A stretch of DNA of 64,000 nucleotides from assembly GCA_000526575.1 (NCBI GenBank), contig JAGI01000002.1, positions 2,961,501 to 3,025,500 of the forward strand, written 5' to 3'. Under the pieces are notes generated by a model that saw only the letters and a program-made list of their open reading frames with translations, searched no databases and had not been told where the DNA came from. Shown here piece after piece: positions 55,772 to 64,000 of this stretch. Each line of letters begins with the position of its first letter. Within the stretch, counting starts at the first letter, position 1. The DNA is from Clostridium sp. 12(A) (GTDB taxonomy: Bacteria > Bacillota > Clostridia > Lachnospirales > Lachnospiraceae). Made by a program: the position numbers and the translations under genes.

Positions 55772-56389
55772 TTACCTACTTTCTCTAGTTACTACCCCTA
55801 AACCAGTTGCAACAGCAAAACTACCTTTTCCATAGTAATCACCAGATGGACTACCATATATTTTATAATCATAATTCTGGTAAATTATATAAACATCGAC
55901 ATACATCCCTTTAGATGTATTGTTGCTTTGTGATATGGTTTTAGAGACTGTAGTAGACTTTGATGTACCAAATCCTAATTGTGAAGATATTTCCTTAATT
56001 GGTGCAATTCCCACCGTGAAGGAAGCTGATTTTGAAACTTGCTTCGTATATGTATGTGATATACTTCCTCCAGGTGAAATATAGTCTGAAGCTACGGTAC
56101 GTGAATCCCAACTTTCGCGTGGTCCATCTGTACGTTTTATAATTGCTCTCGTATCATTCCAAGCCATTAAATGGTTATCATTACCCAATACTTTCTCAAC
56201 ATCAATTGGCTTAATAATATCATAAACTTCAATACTTTTAATTTCATCAGGATTAAGACCTAATGCCTTTACGATTGTATCTTTATCACGGGAATCTACA
56301 CTAACAAAATTGTCCGGTGCAGTGGGTTGAGCATTTACATTGATACTAAACATAAGTGCAAAAACCATAAACAAAGCAGTTAAAGACAT
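55772..56389 (-). CDS. Secreted beta-rich protein of unknown function
   Basis: The ATG at 56389 gives 205 residues with a signal peptide (LTALFMVFALMFSINVNAQ). However, the only ribosome site (AGAGGAG) lies 8 bases before an in-frame ATA at 56420-56422, which would add 11 residues (ending ISVSKKKY) and give a normal charged N-region; the native start may be that ATA or an ATG lost by mutation. The mature part has Ser/Thr-rich strands (SISHTYTKQVSKSASFTVGI, FGTSKSTTVSKTISQS). No family is recognised; the pattern is vaguely like secreted pore-forming or bacteriocin-type proteins. Confidence 0.7.
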   Translation of the reverse strand: MSLTALFMVFALMFSINVNAQPTAPDNFVSVDSRDKDTIVKALGLNPDEIKSIEVYDIIKPIDVEKVLGNDNHLMAWNDTRAIIKRTDGPRESWDSRTVASDYISPGGSISHTYTKQVSKSASFTVGIAPIKEISSQLGFGTSKSTTVSKTISQSNNTSKGMYVDVYIIYQNYDYKIYGSPSGDYYGKGSFAVATGLGVVTRESR

Positions 56390-56905
56390 ATACTTTTTTT
56401 TAGAAACTGATATTCTTAATATAAATTGATCTCCTCTTATCTTTTATTTTGATCGTTGTCTTGTAAAGTTGTAATAAGATAAATTTAATAGTATTTCTCT
56501 TTGATTATCAAAACAACATAATCCCTCCTATCTATAAGCTATTTTAGACCTACAACATTAAACTTCAAGTAGATACCAAATCCTCCATTAAAATCCCCCC
56601 TCCTGTTTAGTAGCTATATGAAATTATTAATATCAACTAGAATAGGTAATAATTTTAGTGATAAGTTAAGTACTATTATTATAATTTTAGATCTAATTAT
56701 GTATTATAAATCTATTTATTGAATTAAAAAAAGATTTCAAACAATTGAATGCTATATTTTTATGATAATATAGTATAATTGTTTTGTCAATAAGCATTTT
56801 AAATTTTAAAATCGTTTAATAATCGTTTACCCTTTATCATTTATTGACTTTTTTATATTATCAAATTATACTATTAACGAAAAACATAAACAGGAGATAT
56901 GCAAT
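56390..56905. other. Divergent intergenic region of the island
   Basis: Very AT-rich. A rightward promoter TTGACT-17-TATACT lies at 56844-56872, 34 bases before the BlaI-type gene. A leftward TTGACA near 56785-56790 with TATCAT 17 bases on could drive the secreted-protein gene, with a long leader. No clear BlaI operator palindrome was found. Confidence 0.55.
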
Positions 56906-57313
56906 ATGCTATTTAAAGACAGTATGAATTCATGTTTTTTCCTTACTAGCAAAGAAGAAGCATCAATGAAAGTTTTATGGTCATCAGATACCCCTTTATC
57001 TGCTACCGAAATTGCAGAAAGAATTCCTAACAGAAACTGGCCTTCAAGTTCAATACAAAGTATTCTTCGAGCGCTCGAAAAAAAGGGAGCTATTGAGGTT
57101 GCAGAAATAACTAAAATCGGGAAATCGTATGGTCGTTTGTTTAGACCAACAGTATCTGCTAATGAATATGCAATTATGCAGTTTGATAGATATTATCAAG
57201 AAGACGATCACGATAGTTTATCTTTAATATCAATGCTTTTGGGTAAAAAAAATAACAAGGAGAAAATAACAGAAGCTTTACAGGAACTATTAAACCAATA
57301 CAAGGAGGAATAG
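56906..57313 (+). CDS. BlaI/MecI/CopY-family repressor
   Basis: The 135-residue protein has a winged helix (EEASMKVLWSSDTPLSATEI, PSSSIQSILRALEKKGAIEV) and a helical C-terminal dimer region. The N-terminus has an extra 10 residues. It should repress its own operon and be cut or released by the M56 protease encoded 3 bases later. Confidence 0.9.
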   Translation: MLFKDSMNSCFFLTSKEEASMKVLWSSDTPLSATEIAERIPNRNWPSSSIQSILRALEKKGAIEVAEITKIGKSYGRLFRPTVSANEYAIMQFDRYYQEDDHDSLSLISMLLGKKNNKEKITEALQELLNQYKEE

Positions 57314-57316
57314 TTT

Positions 57317-58486
57317 ATGGGGTTAACAATGTTCTCGTTCTTGACTTCACTTATATGGGTAAGTATCTTTGCAATTGTTATCAAATTGCTGAGCAGGCAA
57401 ATGATTGTATTAAGAACATTCTCAATATATCCTTTGATATTTTTGATTTGTTTATGTTTAATAAGGTTCTTTTTACCGACAGAACTATTCTATACTCATA
57501 TTATCAGATCTGAGATTTTTTTGCCTGCTTTACAACGTGTATTAGCTTACCCCATAATTAATTCTTTCGGCAAAGGTGTTACTGTCAACGTATTTGATAC
57601 CCTGATACTTATGGGTAGTGGAGTCGCGATCTATAAACTTTGCTGTAAGATAAATGAATATAAAAGACTATATAATATATTATGTATTTTTCCTGCTTCT
57701 GAGGATCAACGTATAAAATCAACCTTAGCTAATATACAAAACATTACTGGCATAAAAAAAGAAATAAAAATTATAGTGTACAAAAACATAAGGACACCAG
57801 CGATAGTTGGTTTTTATGCCCCAATCATAATTCTTCCTGATATAAACTTTACTGACGACGAATTATTTGGGGTACTATTACATGAATTGCAGCACCACCA
57901 TCAAAGACATGCAATAATTAAATGTATTTGTGATATAATACAGACTATATTTTGGTGGAACCCTTTTTTTAGATATCTTAACACTGAAGTGGAACACACT
58001 TTGGAGATGCACTCAGATGAAAAAGTTAGTTATTATTTAAATGCGCAGCAACAAAGGTGTTATTTAAATGCAATAATTAAGGTTATTAAAAATCAGGAAA
58101 AAAATCAAATTAAATCTATATTGACTTGTTGTTTAGTTGAAGAAGCAAAAAGTGATCGATTAGAACAACGATTTAAAATGTTGCTTGAAAGTAATTATTC
58201 AAAGATTAACAAACAGAGAAGCAAAGTGTTTATTCCAATTATGTTTGTTTTTTTAATTCTGTCATATGCCTTTGTTATTCAACCCTACAGTGAACCAGAT
58301 ATTCAAAATTACGGTACAATGATTGATATTTCAAGTAATGATTATCTTGTAAAGACAGATTCCGGTTATGATTTTTACAATGAGCAAGGAGAATTAGTAG
58401 CTAATATTTCAGTTATTGATGATAGTTTAAAACATCTAAAAATAATAAATAAAGAGGTCCATCATGAAAAAAATTATAATAATTAA
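57317..58486 (+). CDS. M56-family membrane metalloprotease (BlaR1-like, without penicillin-binding domain)
   Basis: The 389-residue protein has four or so membrane helices and the gluzincin motif LLHELQHHHQRH near residue 188, with EVEHTLEMHSDE as the likely third ligand. After the last membrane helix (about residue 305-320) only about 65 residues remain outside, so there is no beta-lactam sensor. It could sense another envelope signal and inactivate the BlaI-type repressor. Confidence 0.9.
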   Translation: MGLTMFSFLTSLIWVSIFAIVIKLLSRQMIVLRTFSIYPLIFLICLCLIRFFLPTELFYTHIIRSEIFLPALQRVLAYPIINSFGKGVTVNVFDTLILMGSGVAIYKLCCKINEYKRLYNILCIFPASEDQRIKSTLANIQNITGIKKEIKIIVYKNIRTPAIVGFYAPIIILPDINFTDDELFGVLLHELQHHHQRHAIIKCICDIIQTIFWWNPFFRYLNTEVEHTLEMHSDEKVSYYLNAQQQRCYLNAIIKVIKNQEKNQIKSILTCCLVEEAKSDRLEQRFKMLLESNYSKINKQRSKVFIPIMFVFLILSYAFVIQPYSEPDIQNYGTMIDISSNDYLVKTDSGYDFYNEQGELVANISVIDDSLKHLKIINKEVHHEKNYNN

Positions 58487-58715
58487 TCTTACCTGTGTAT
58501 TGACAGCAGCTATGTTTTTAGTAATTCTACCAATCAATATTTATGCATCTGATAATACAACTAAACAAGCACTTACTATCGAAAATCTTGAAATAAGTCC
58601 TCAATCAGAAGAACGTGGTTATAAATACAAAGCTATAGATGGCAAACTGTATAAACGGCTCTGGTCATATACATATGCCAGATGGCTGGATAAAGATTGG
58701 ATATTAATTTCGTAA
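58464..58715 (+). CDS. Small secreted peptide precursor
   Basis: The 83-residue product overlaps the M56 gene by 23 bases. Residues 1-30 are a signal peptide (charged MKK start, hydrophobic core, cleavage near YASD). The mature part of about 54 residues is rich in Tyr and Trp (KLYKRLWSYTYARWLDKDW). No family is recognised with confidence. Placement after a repressor/protease pair suggests it is their regulated output, for instance a peptide effector. AAAGAGG lies 7 bases upstream. Confidence 0.75.
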   Translation: MKKIIIINLTCVLTAAMFLVILPINIYASDNTTKQALTIENLEISPQSEERGYKYKAIDGKLYKRLWSYTYARWLDKDWILIS

Positions 58716-58850
58716 AAAACTTGATGTGTATATAATCATATCAATAATTAAAAAAGTAAACAAATAATAGTAGCACAGAAAACATGCTATTTATTTTTAT
58801 AATTATAAATATAATGATTTGATATGTAAAATAAAAATTGTAGAAAAAAG

Positions 58851-58896
58851 AAGTACTGTCCCCGACGATCACAGCCGTCAAAGACAGTACTTTTTT
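58851..58896 (+). terminator. Terminator after the BlaI-M56-peptide operon
   Basis: AAGTACTGTC and GACAGTACTT pair perfectly over about 22 bases and TTTTTT follows. Confidence 0.88.
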
Positions 58897-58948
58897 ATTC
58901 TAAATCCTTCCCAAAGGACAAATAGATTCCCGCTTGCTATTTTTACAC

Positions 58949-59034
58949 AAAGGAAAAGCACCGACCCCGCAGCTCTCTGTCTGCAAAACCAGTACTTTTT
59001 TAGTGCGCCTTCGGGGGCTCGAACCCCGGACAAA
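58949..59034 (-). repeat. 86-bp direct repeat B (att-like), overlapping tRNA-Lys
   Basis: It matches repeat A at 54328-54413 with one mismatch (ACCCC against CCCCC). Its right part is the 3' third of the intact tRNA-Lys gene. Confidence 0.85.
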
Positions 59035-59076
59035 TAGATTAAGAGTCTACTGCTCTACCAACTGAGCTAAAGGCGC
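59004..59076 (-). tRNA. tRNA-Lys (anticodon CTT)
   Basis: On the minus strand the gene starts GCGCCTTTAGCTCAGTTGG at 59076, has the anticodon loop CTCTTAA, the T-arm GGTTCGAGCC and the acceptor end AAGGCGC plus A at 59004. CCA is not encoded. Confidence 0.97.
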
Positions 59077-59185
59077 TTGTCTTCCGTTTTTCCTGTGCTC
59101 TCGTCTCAAGCACGAGTGTAATTATATAACCGTATTCAACAAAAGTCAACACCTTTTTTACAAATTATTTACTCTTTTTTAGATT

Positions 59186-59338
59186 TTATTTATTTTTCTT
59201 ATTTTTCCCTGAATTCCCACCCAGTGTTTTGTTCACTTCTACGAATGATTTGTTAAAAGTAAGAAGCTTCTTATTTAAGTCAGTCTTGTCGCTGGTTGCC
59301 TGAAGAAGCTTATTTGTAACCTTGTCTTTCATTCCCAT
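59186..59338 (-). CDS. Small basic protein, 50 residues
   Basis: ATG at 59338 after AGGTGAATGG; the product begins MGMKDKVTNKLLQATSDK and ends GKNKKNK. It is highly charged, with no membrane segment. No family is recognised. It lies between trmB's terminator and tRNA-Lys, in the same direction. Confidence 0.6.
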   Translation of the reverse strand: MGMKDKVTNKLLQATSDKTDLNKKLLTFNKSFVEVNKTLGGNSGKNKKNK

Positions 59339-59378
59339 GACCATTCACCTGAATCTTCTTTTTCTATATTATATGCAA

Positions 59379-59413
59379 AACCGGTGCCCTGTTCATAAAA
59401 ACTGGCACCGGTT
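59379..59413 (-). terminator. Terminator after trmB
   Basis: AACCGGTGCC and GGCACCGGTT pair perfectly over 15 bases, with TTTTG following on the minus strand. It lies 11 bases after the trmB stop. Confidence 0.88.
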
Positions 59414-59423
59414 ACTGATTTTT

Positions 59424-60062
59424 TTATTTTCTTCCTGCGACCAGCTTATAAATGGGATTTCCTTTTGAGGAAAACTTCTCTTCATATTCGGTCATTACAT
59501 TTCCCTCACCCATTTCGCTGTGGTGAAGGTCATAGGTAAATTCCTTAATCTCCCACACCTCCCCTGGAATGGCTTCCAGAGAGTAATCAAACAGGCCTTT
59601 GTTGTCTGTTTTAAACTCTACCACGCCGTCCGGCTTTAAGATCTTATCATAGACTTCCATGAACTCCTCGGAGGTAAGCCTGCGCTTAGCATGCCTGTCC
59701 TTTGGCCATGGATCCGAAAAATTCAGATAGATTTTCTGAACCTCTCCCGGCTCAAAGATATCCATAAGATTCTTCGCATCGACACACATGAAGAAAATGT
59801 TATCAAGCTCTAAGCCTTCTCTTTTTTGAAGTCCACGCAACAGAACACTTGGGTAACGTTCAATTCCTACATAATTAATGTCTGGATGAAGGGATGCAAG
59901 TTCCATAATAAATCTGCCCTTCCCCATACCTACTTCTATTTCAATGGGCCTCTCATTTCCAAAGACTTCGTTCCACCGGCCCTTTTTCTCCTCCGGGTTC
60001 TGAACCACATATGGACTGGCTGCAATCTCTTTTTCCGAGCCTGGTATGTGACGTAACCTCAT
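59424..60062 (-). CDS. trmB: tRNA (guanine-N7-)-methyltransferase
   Basis: The SAM-dependent methyltransferase fold has IEVGMGKGRFIMELA near 42, NYVGIERYPSVLLR near 62, the catalytic YLNFSDPWPKDRHAKRRLTS near 113 and FKTDNKGLFDYSLE near 150. It puts the 7-methyl group on G46 of tRNA. Length (212) is normal. Confidence 0.96.
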   Translation of the reverse strand: MRLRHIPGSEKEIAASPYVVQNPEEKKGRWNEVFGNERPIEIEVGMGKGRFIMELASLHPDINYVGIERYPSVLLRGLQKREGLELDNIFFMCVDAKNLMDIFEPGEVQKIYLNFSDPWPKDRHAKRRLTSEEFMEVYDKILKPDGVVEFKTDNKGLFDYSLEAIPGEVWEIKEFTYDLHHSEMGEGNVMTEYEEKFSSKGNPIYKLVAGRK

Positions 60063-60275
60063 ATTATAATTCCTCCAAATAGTTCTATCGTATTCTATCT
60101 ATCCATTCTGGCATAGCAGGTAGATTGTATCATATTAGAAGGGACAGGTGCAAGATACGGGAAAAAATTAATAAAAGAAAAAAAATCGTAAAAAAATAAC
60201 AGGTGCCAAAACCCTTTTAATCAGGTATAATACCTATATATTGGAATACATCCGTTTTTGCAAAGGAGGAAATAT

Positions 60276-61385
60276 ATGGGAACGACCGACAACAACTTCT
60301 GGATCAGAATCCAGCAGGGTCTTAGGGAGACAGAGATACTCATGAATCAACAGCAGTTCAATCTGTCCATGATTAAAGCCCGACAGACACTGGAATATAT
60401 GGTAAACTATTTAGGAGAAAAAGCCCTGATTGTGGAAGGAGATTTAGCGGACAGCATTGATCAGCTATTTGAAGGACGTCTGATTTCCCAAACTTCCAAG
60501 GACCATTATCACAGAATACGAATGATCGGCAACAAAGCCGTACACGAAGGCAGCGACAGCCCCTATGATGCCGGAGAAGCCTTAAAGCTTCTGGCAGCGG
60601 AAGTACATGCCTTTGCTCATACATTTCACAGGGAAAGTCCGGAGGATGCTGCTTACAGACAGCGCTCCGCTCCCCTTAAGCCAGTTCCCATTGCATCCGG
60701 CGATCGTGCAGCCGTAAGAAGCAGTGCTGCAAGAAACAGCTCCGGCAGTAGCAGCGCAGGGAGAGGCACCCAAGGCAGAGGCAATGCTCATCAGGGACAG
60801 AGACAAGCTCAAAGACCACACCCTCAGGGTAGTGGGGATAGAAAAGCTGCCAATCGGACAGCCACAACAAGACAAGTTCAAAGAGGTACTCCAAAAGGAC
60901 GGAGCAGACGCCGCTCCTCAAGGAATACGCCGGATACCAGCGGCTTATTAAAGCCGGCATTGATATTTTTAGGGATTCTCGTTCTTGTTTTAATCTTTGT
61001 AAAACTGGTTCCCGGTAAGGGAGGAAAACAGAACCCGGCACCAACTGAGACATCATCTCAAATCGAGACAGAGGCCACCAGCAGCCCGGAGACCACCGAG
61101 GCGGTTACGGAAGAAGAAACAGAAGCGCCTAAGACATATACCACAAAAAGCAAGCTGAATGTGCGCTCCACCCCTTCTACCGACGGTACCAAGCTTGGCA
61201 GCCTTGCAGCCGGTACTAAGGTTGAATTTGTAAAGACATATGATGACACATGGACTGTCATCACGTTTGAAGGTAAGGAAGCTTACATTGCTACAGAATT
61301 TTTAACGGTATCAGAAGGAACTGGGGATACCGACACCAAAGAGACAACGGCCACTTCGGAAACTACGAAGAAAGCTGGTCAATAA
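60276..61385 (+). CDS. DUF4145-type N-terminal domain, membrane helix and external SH3 domain
   Basis: The start at 60276 (MGTTDNNFWIRIQQ) follows AAAGGAGG; the in-frame ATG at 60258 has none. Residues 1-115 match DUF4145 (KARQTLEYMVNYL, RMIGNKAVHEG). A basic linker rich in Arg, Gly, Ser and Gln spans about 130-225. A membrane helix follows (PALIFLGILVLVLIFV), then an acidic Thr/Glu linker and a bacterial SH3 domain (SKLNVRSTPSTDGTKLGSL). Inside DUF4145, outside SH3: it could link the cell wall to a cytoplasmic partner. Confidence 0.82.
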   Translation: MGTTDNNFWIRIQQGLRETEILMNQQQFNLSMIKARQTLEYMVNYLGEKALIVEGDLADSIDQLFEGRLISQTSKDHYHRIRMIGNKAVHEGSDSPYDAGEALKLLAAEVHAFAHTFHRESPEDAAYRQRSAPLKPVPIASGDRAAVRSSAARNSSGSSSAGRGTQGRGNAHQGQRQAQRPHPQGSGDRKAANRTATTRQVQRGTPKGRSRRRSSRNTPDTSGLLKPALIFLGILVLVLIFVKLVPGKGGKQNPAPTETSSQIETEATSSPETTEAVTEEETEAPKTYTTKSKLNVRSTPSTDGTKLGSLAAGTKVEFVKTYDDTWTVITFEGKEAYIATEFLTVSEGTGDTDTKETTATSETTKKAGQ

Positions 61386-61392
61386 ACATGAG

Positions 61393-61433
61393 AAAACGAA
61401 GACAGCGGAAAAACCTTCCCTGTCTTCGTTTTT
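61393..61433 (+). terminator. Terminator after the SH3 gene
   Basis: AAAACGAAGACAG and CTGTCTTCGTTTT pair perfectly over 14 bases and T continues. Confidence 0.9.
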
Positions 61434-61601
61434 GTATAAATGATGCATAATTGCGTTTTGTAATGCATAAGTTGTCCTTATTGATTAAATTTTCATAAAA
61501 TTGTCTATTTTCCCACATTTGGTATGGTATTTTTTTCAAATTATAGTATCATTATATATACAATACGTTATTCAACAAAACATAACTAAGGAGGCTACGG
61601 T

Positions 61602-61913
61602 ATGGATAAGGTTATTGAGAAGATATCTGATATCGAATCGGCAGCAACTTCCATTATGGATAACGCTAACGAGCGAAAAAAAGCATTTGCCAAGGAAATG
61701 GAGGACCGCACGGCTGCATTCGATTCTGATTTAGAAGTAAAGACAAATAAAAAGATTGAAGCACTGCGGAACCAGCTGGAAGTCGAGATGAACCGACAGC
61801 TTGAAAAGCAGCTAAGTGATTCAAAACGAATCCTGACCACGCTGGAAACCCATTTTGAAGAGCAGCACAGCCAGTATGTGGAGGATTTATTTCAAACTAT
61901 GATAAAGGAGTGA
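61602..61913 (+). CDS. V-type ATP synthase peripheral-stalk subunit (G/H type)
   Basis: The 103-residue protein is one long charged coiled coil (MDNANERKKAFAKEMEDR, LRNQLEVEMNRQLEKQL), as in AhaH/NtpF stalk subunits. GGAGG lies 9 bases upstream. It heads the V-type operon. Confidence 0.8.
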   Translation: MDKVIEKISDIESAATSIMDNANERKKAFAKEMEDRTAAFDSDLEVKTNKKIEALRNQLEVEMNRQLEKQLSDSKRILTTLETHFEEQHSQYVEDLFQTMIKE

Positions 61914-61917
61914 TTTC

Positions 61918-62964
61918 ATGGGGGACCTGCTGTCCTACAGCGGCATTACCACCAAAGTAAGGGCGATGGAAAGCCATCTGATCTCAGAGAATCAGTTTCG
62001 CGAAATGGCCGGGCTGTCAACGGTTGCCGAGGCTGTGGATTACTTAAGCCACTTAAAAGCCTATGAAGGTCTTTTTACGGACCTGGAAGGCACCAGTCTG
62101 CACCGGGGTGCCATTGAGCAAAAACTGATCCTTTCCCTTTACAAGGATTTTGCCAAGCTATACCGATTTGCAAACTTGAACCAACGAAAGTTTCTTGATC
62201 TTTATTTTATGCACTTTGAAATCGATATTCTGAAAAAAAGTCTGCGTAACGCCATTGGAAACAATCATGTGGATATCGATCTTTCTGTTTTTGAGGATTT
62301 TTTCAAGCTTCATTCCAAGCTGGACTTAATGAAACTGTCCGCATCCAGAAGTCTTTCTGACTTCTTATCAAACCTGGAAGGCTCTATTTATTATGACTTT
62401 CTCCAAGGATTGTCAGATACAAGGGAACCTACCTTATTTGATTATGAGGTCCATCTGGATCTTTTGTATTTTAAGTCGATTTGGAAGGTTATGGGGAAAC
62501 ATTTAAAGAAGGAAGAAAAAGAACTGCTCTCCCGCTGCTTTGGCAGCAAGCTGGACCTGCTTAATATCCAGTGGATTTATCGCTCCAAAAAGTACTACAA
62601 TCTACAATCTACAGACATTTATTCCCTTCTCATTCCCACCAATTATCATCTAAACAAGGAGCAGATTACAAAAATGGCAGAGGCCGGTTCCATAGAAGAA
62701 TTCTACGGGGTGCTTAAAACCACCTACTATGGCCGGAAAGCGGATATAGAGGTTTTCGATTTGCCGGACCTGGAAAAGCTTACAAAGGAGGTACTTGACA
62801 AGATCTACCGTTCCACCAGCCAGCAAAATCCGTACTCCATTGCAACACTGAATTCTTACCTCTATTTTAAAGAGGCTGAGATTCAAAAAGTTATTACCCT
62901 CATAGAGAGCATCCGGTACCGTCTAAGTCCGGATGAAATTATCTCCTATGTGGAAAACCAGTAA
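61918..62964 (+). CDS. V-type ATP synthase subunit C
   Basis: The 348-residue all-helical protein matches the C/AC39 family (YSGITTKVRAMESHLIS, FEIDILKKSLRNAI, NPYSIATLNSYLYFKEAEI). It joins the rotor to the c-ring. It follows the stalk gene by 4 bases. Confidence 0.9.
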   Translation: MGDLLSYSGITTKVRAMESHLISENQFREMAGLSTVAEAVDYLSHLKAYEGLFTDLEGTSLHRGAIEQKLILSLYKDFAKLYRFANLNQRKFLDLYFMHFEIDILKKSLRNAIGNNHVDIDLSVFEDFFKLHSKLDLMKLSASRSLSDFLSNLEGSIYYDFLQGLSDTREPTLFDYEVHLDLLYFKSIWKVMGKHLKKEEKELLSRCFGSKLDLLNIQWIYRSKKYYNLQSTDIYSLLIPTNYHLNKEQITKMAEAGSIEEFYGVLKTTYYGRKADIEVFDLPDLEKLTKEVLDKIYRSTSQQNPYSIATLNSYLYFKEAEIQKVITLIESIRYRLSPDEIISYVENQ

Positions 62965-62981
62965 AGGGGGTTGCATTTTCT

Positions 62982-64000
62982 GTGATAGAAAAGATGAAAT
63001 TCTTAAGTATCACCGGGCCCAAGGAGGATATCGACCGGGTAGTAGACACCTACCTATCCAAATATGAGATCCATCTGGAAAATGCCTTGTCAGAACTTAA
63101 AACGGTGCAAGACTTAAGGCCTTTTGTTGAGACCAATCCATACAAGGATATCAGTCAGCGAGCCGAAGAGCTTTCCCAGCTTCTCTCTCCAGACGGGGAA
63201 CAGACGGGCCACAAAAAAATGACCGTTTCTCAAGCAGCTGATATCATTGAAGCGATTGGGAACGAAACAGAAGAATTAAAAGCCAGAGAAGAGACCTTGT
63301 TAGCCAAGCGGGATTCTTTAAAGGAATCACTGCAACGGATTCTTCCATTTACCGCACTGAATTACGACTTAAGCTCCATCCTTCATTTTAAGTACATCAA
63401 ATTCCGCTTTGGCCGCATTTCACACGAGTATTACCATAAGTTTGAGGATTATGTGTACGATACCATTGATACGGTTTTATACAAATGCAGAGAAGATGAT
63501 GAATATGTCTGGTTGGTCTATTTTGTACCGGATACGATTTCAAACCGGATTGATGCTATTTATGCTTCCATGCATTTTGAACAGATTACCGTTCCGGACG
63601 AGTATAAGGGTACCCCCTTTGAGGCCACCAAAACACTGGAAGATAATATGAAGACAGTCCAATTGGAGATTAATGATTTAAGAAAGCAGCTTTCAACCTT
63701 TCTGGAATCTAAGCGGGATGATCTTTTATCCGCCAGAGACCGGCTGGAAAGCTTTTCAACCAACTTTAATGTAAGAAAATTAGCGGCCTGTACGAGACAG
63801 AGCAGGAATACCTTTTATATTCTTTGCGGTTGGATGAGCCACCGGGATGCCGATTCCTTTCAAAATGACATTTCCGAGGATGAAAAGACCTTTTGCATCG
63901 TTGAGGAGAACCATGAAAATATCATCAGCCGTCCTCCCACAAAGCTTTTAAATCCCGGACTGTTTAAGCCCTTTGAGCTGTTTATCCGGATGTATGGGCT
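62982..64000 (+). CDS. V-type ATP synthase subunit I, N-terminal part (runs off window)
   Basis: The GTG at 62982 is taken as start (MIEKMKFLSITGPKEDIDRV) with GGGGG 13 bases upstream; ATG 62994 is possible. The visible 339 residues are the soluble N-terminal part of the NtpI/a subunit, with long coiled-coil helices (EETLLAKRDSLKESLQ). The membrane part is outside the window. Confidence 0.88.
   Translation, partial: MIEKMKFLSITGPKEDIDRVVDTYLSKYEIHLENALSELKTVQDLRPFVETNPYKDISQRAEELSQLLSPDGEQTGHKKMTVSQAADIIEAIGNETEELKAREETLLAKRDSLKESLQRILPFTALNYDLSSILHFKYIKFRFGRISHEYYHKFEDYVYDTIDTVLYKCREDDEYVWLVYFVPDTISNRIDAIYASMHFEQITVPDEYKGTPFEATKTLEDNMKTVQLEINDLRKQLSTFLESKRDDLLSARDRLESFSTNFNVRKLAACTRQSRNTFYILCGWMSHRDADSFQNDISEDEKTFCIVEENHENIISRPPTKLLNPGLFKPFELFIRMYG

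Noticed and set aside
57317-58486. Beta-lactam resistance sensor
   Set aside because: The M56 protein has only about 65 residues after the last membrane helix and no penicillin-binding domain; no beta-lactamase is adjacent.

Overview
The window looks like chromosome of a low-to-mid GC anaerobic Clostridia, most likely Lachnospiraceae of the Lacrimispora/Lachnoclostridium type. This rests on gene content: flagellin, a DUF378 protein, F-type and V-type ATPases side by side, a LysM/GH18 spore-type hydrolase, a heterodimeric ABC exporter with MarR, and strong AGGAGG ribosome binding sites. The assignment is inference; there is no rRNA in the window.

Layout. 1-5.5 kb: a leftward glycan cluster (glycosyltransferases, a Maf-like DUF115 protein, a CMP-sugar synthetase/PseG fusion and NeuB) for a nonulosonic acid. 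5.6-6.9 kb: decayed IS110. 7.1-10.4 kb: three overlapping genes for glycerol-phosphate polymer chemistry, including a TagD-oxidoreductase fusion. 10.7-12.1 kb: an ORF-less group II intron and a dead IS200. 12.1-14.6 kb: flagellin with a structured leader, and a TPR glycosyltransferase. 15-19.4 kb: DUF378 and a MoxR/VWA/LRR operon preceded by a 161-bp palindromic element. 19.7-24.8 kb: larE, and a MarR-linked ABC exporter operon with a clear promoter and operator.

24.8-31.4 kb is the most interesting region. A six-gene operon (metN, metI, an L-2-hydroxyacid dehydrogenase, metQ, a GlcD-type flavoprotein, an aminotransferase) is preceded by an untracked 39-codon leader ORF with 7 Met and 4 Cys, and then by a terminator hairpin. 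The leader's last codons can pair with that hairpin. This has the architecture of a ribosome-mediated attenuator for sulfur amino acids. The enzymes suggest conversion between 2-hydroxy acids, 2-oxo acids and amino acids such as methionine.

31.5-32.9 kb: a CheX pair, one fused to a receiver. 33-40 kb: a decayed prophage-like patch (tail-like paralogues, amidase pseudogene, holin, Ig-like surface protein, helicase and regulator remnants), partly bracketed by 281-bp direct repeats of the 3' end of a GH18 gene. 40-47 kb: the intact GH18 protein, a two-component system, a lipoprotein NlpC/P60 hydrolase and a ZIP transporter. 47.1-53.5 kb: the complete F1Fo ATP synthase operon. 54.3-59.0 kb: a small island between 86-bp direct repeats, one of which overlaps the 3' end of tRNA-Lys; it carries an IS1182 remnant, a BlaI/M56 pair, a small secreted peptide and a divergent secreted protein. 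59.2-64 kb: trmB, a DUF4145/SH3 membrane protein and the start of a V-type ATPase operon, which runs off the edge.
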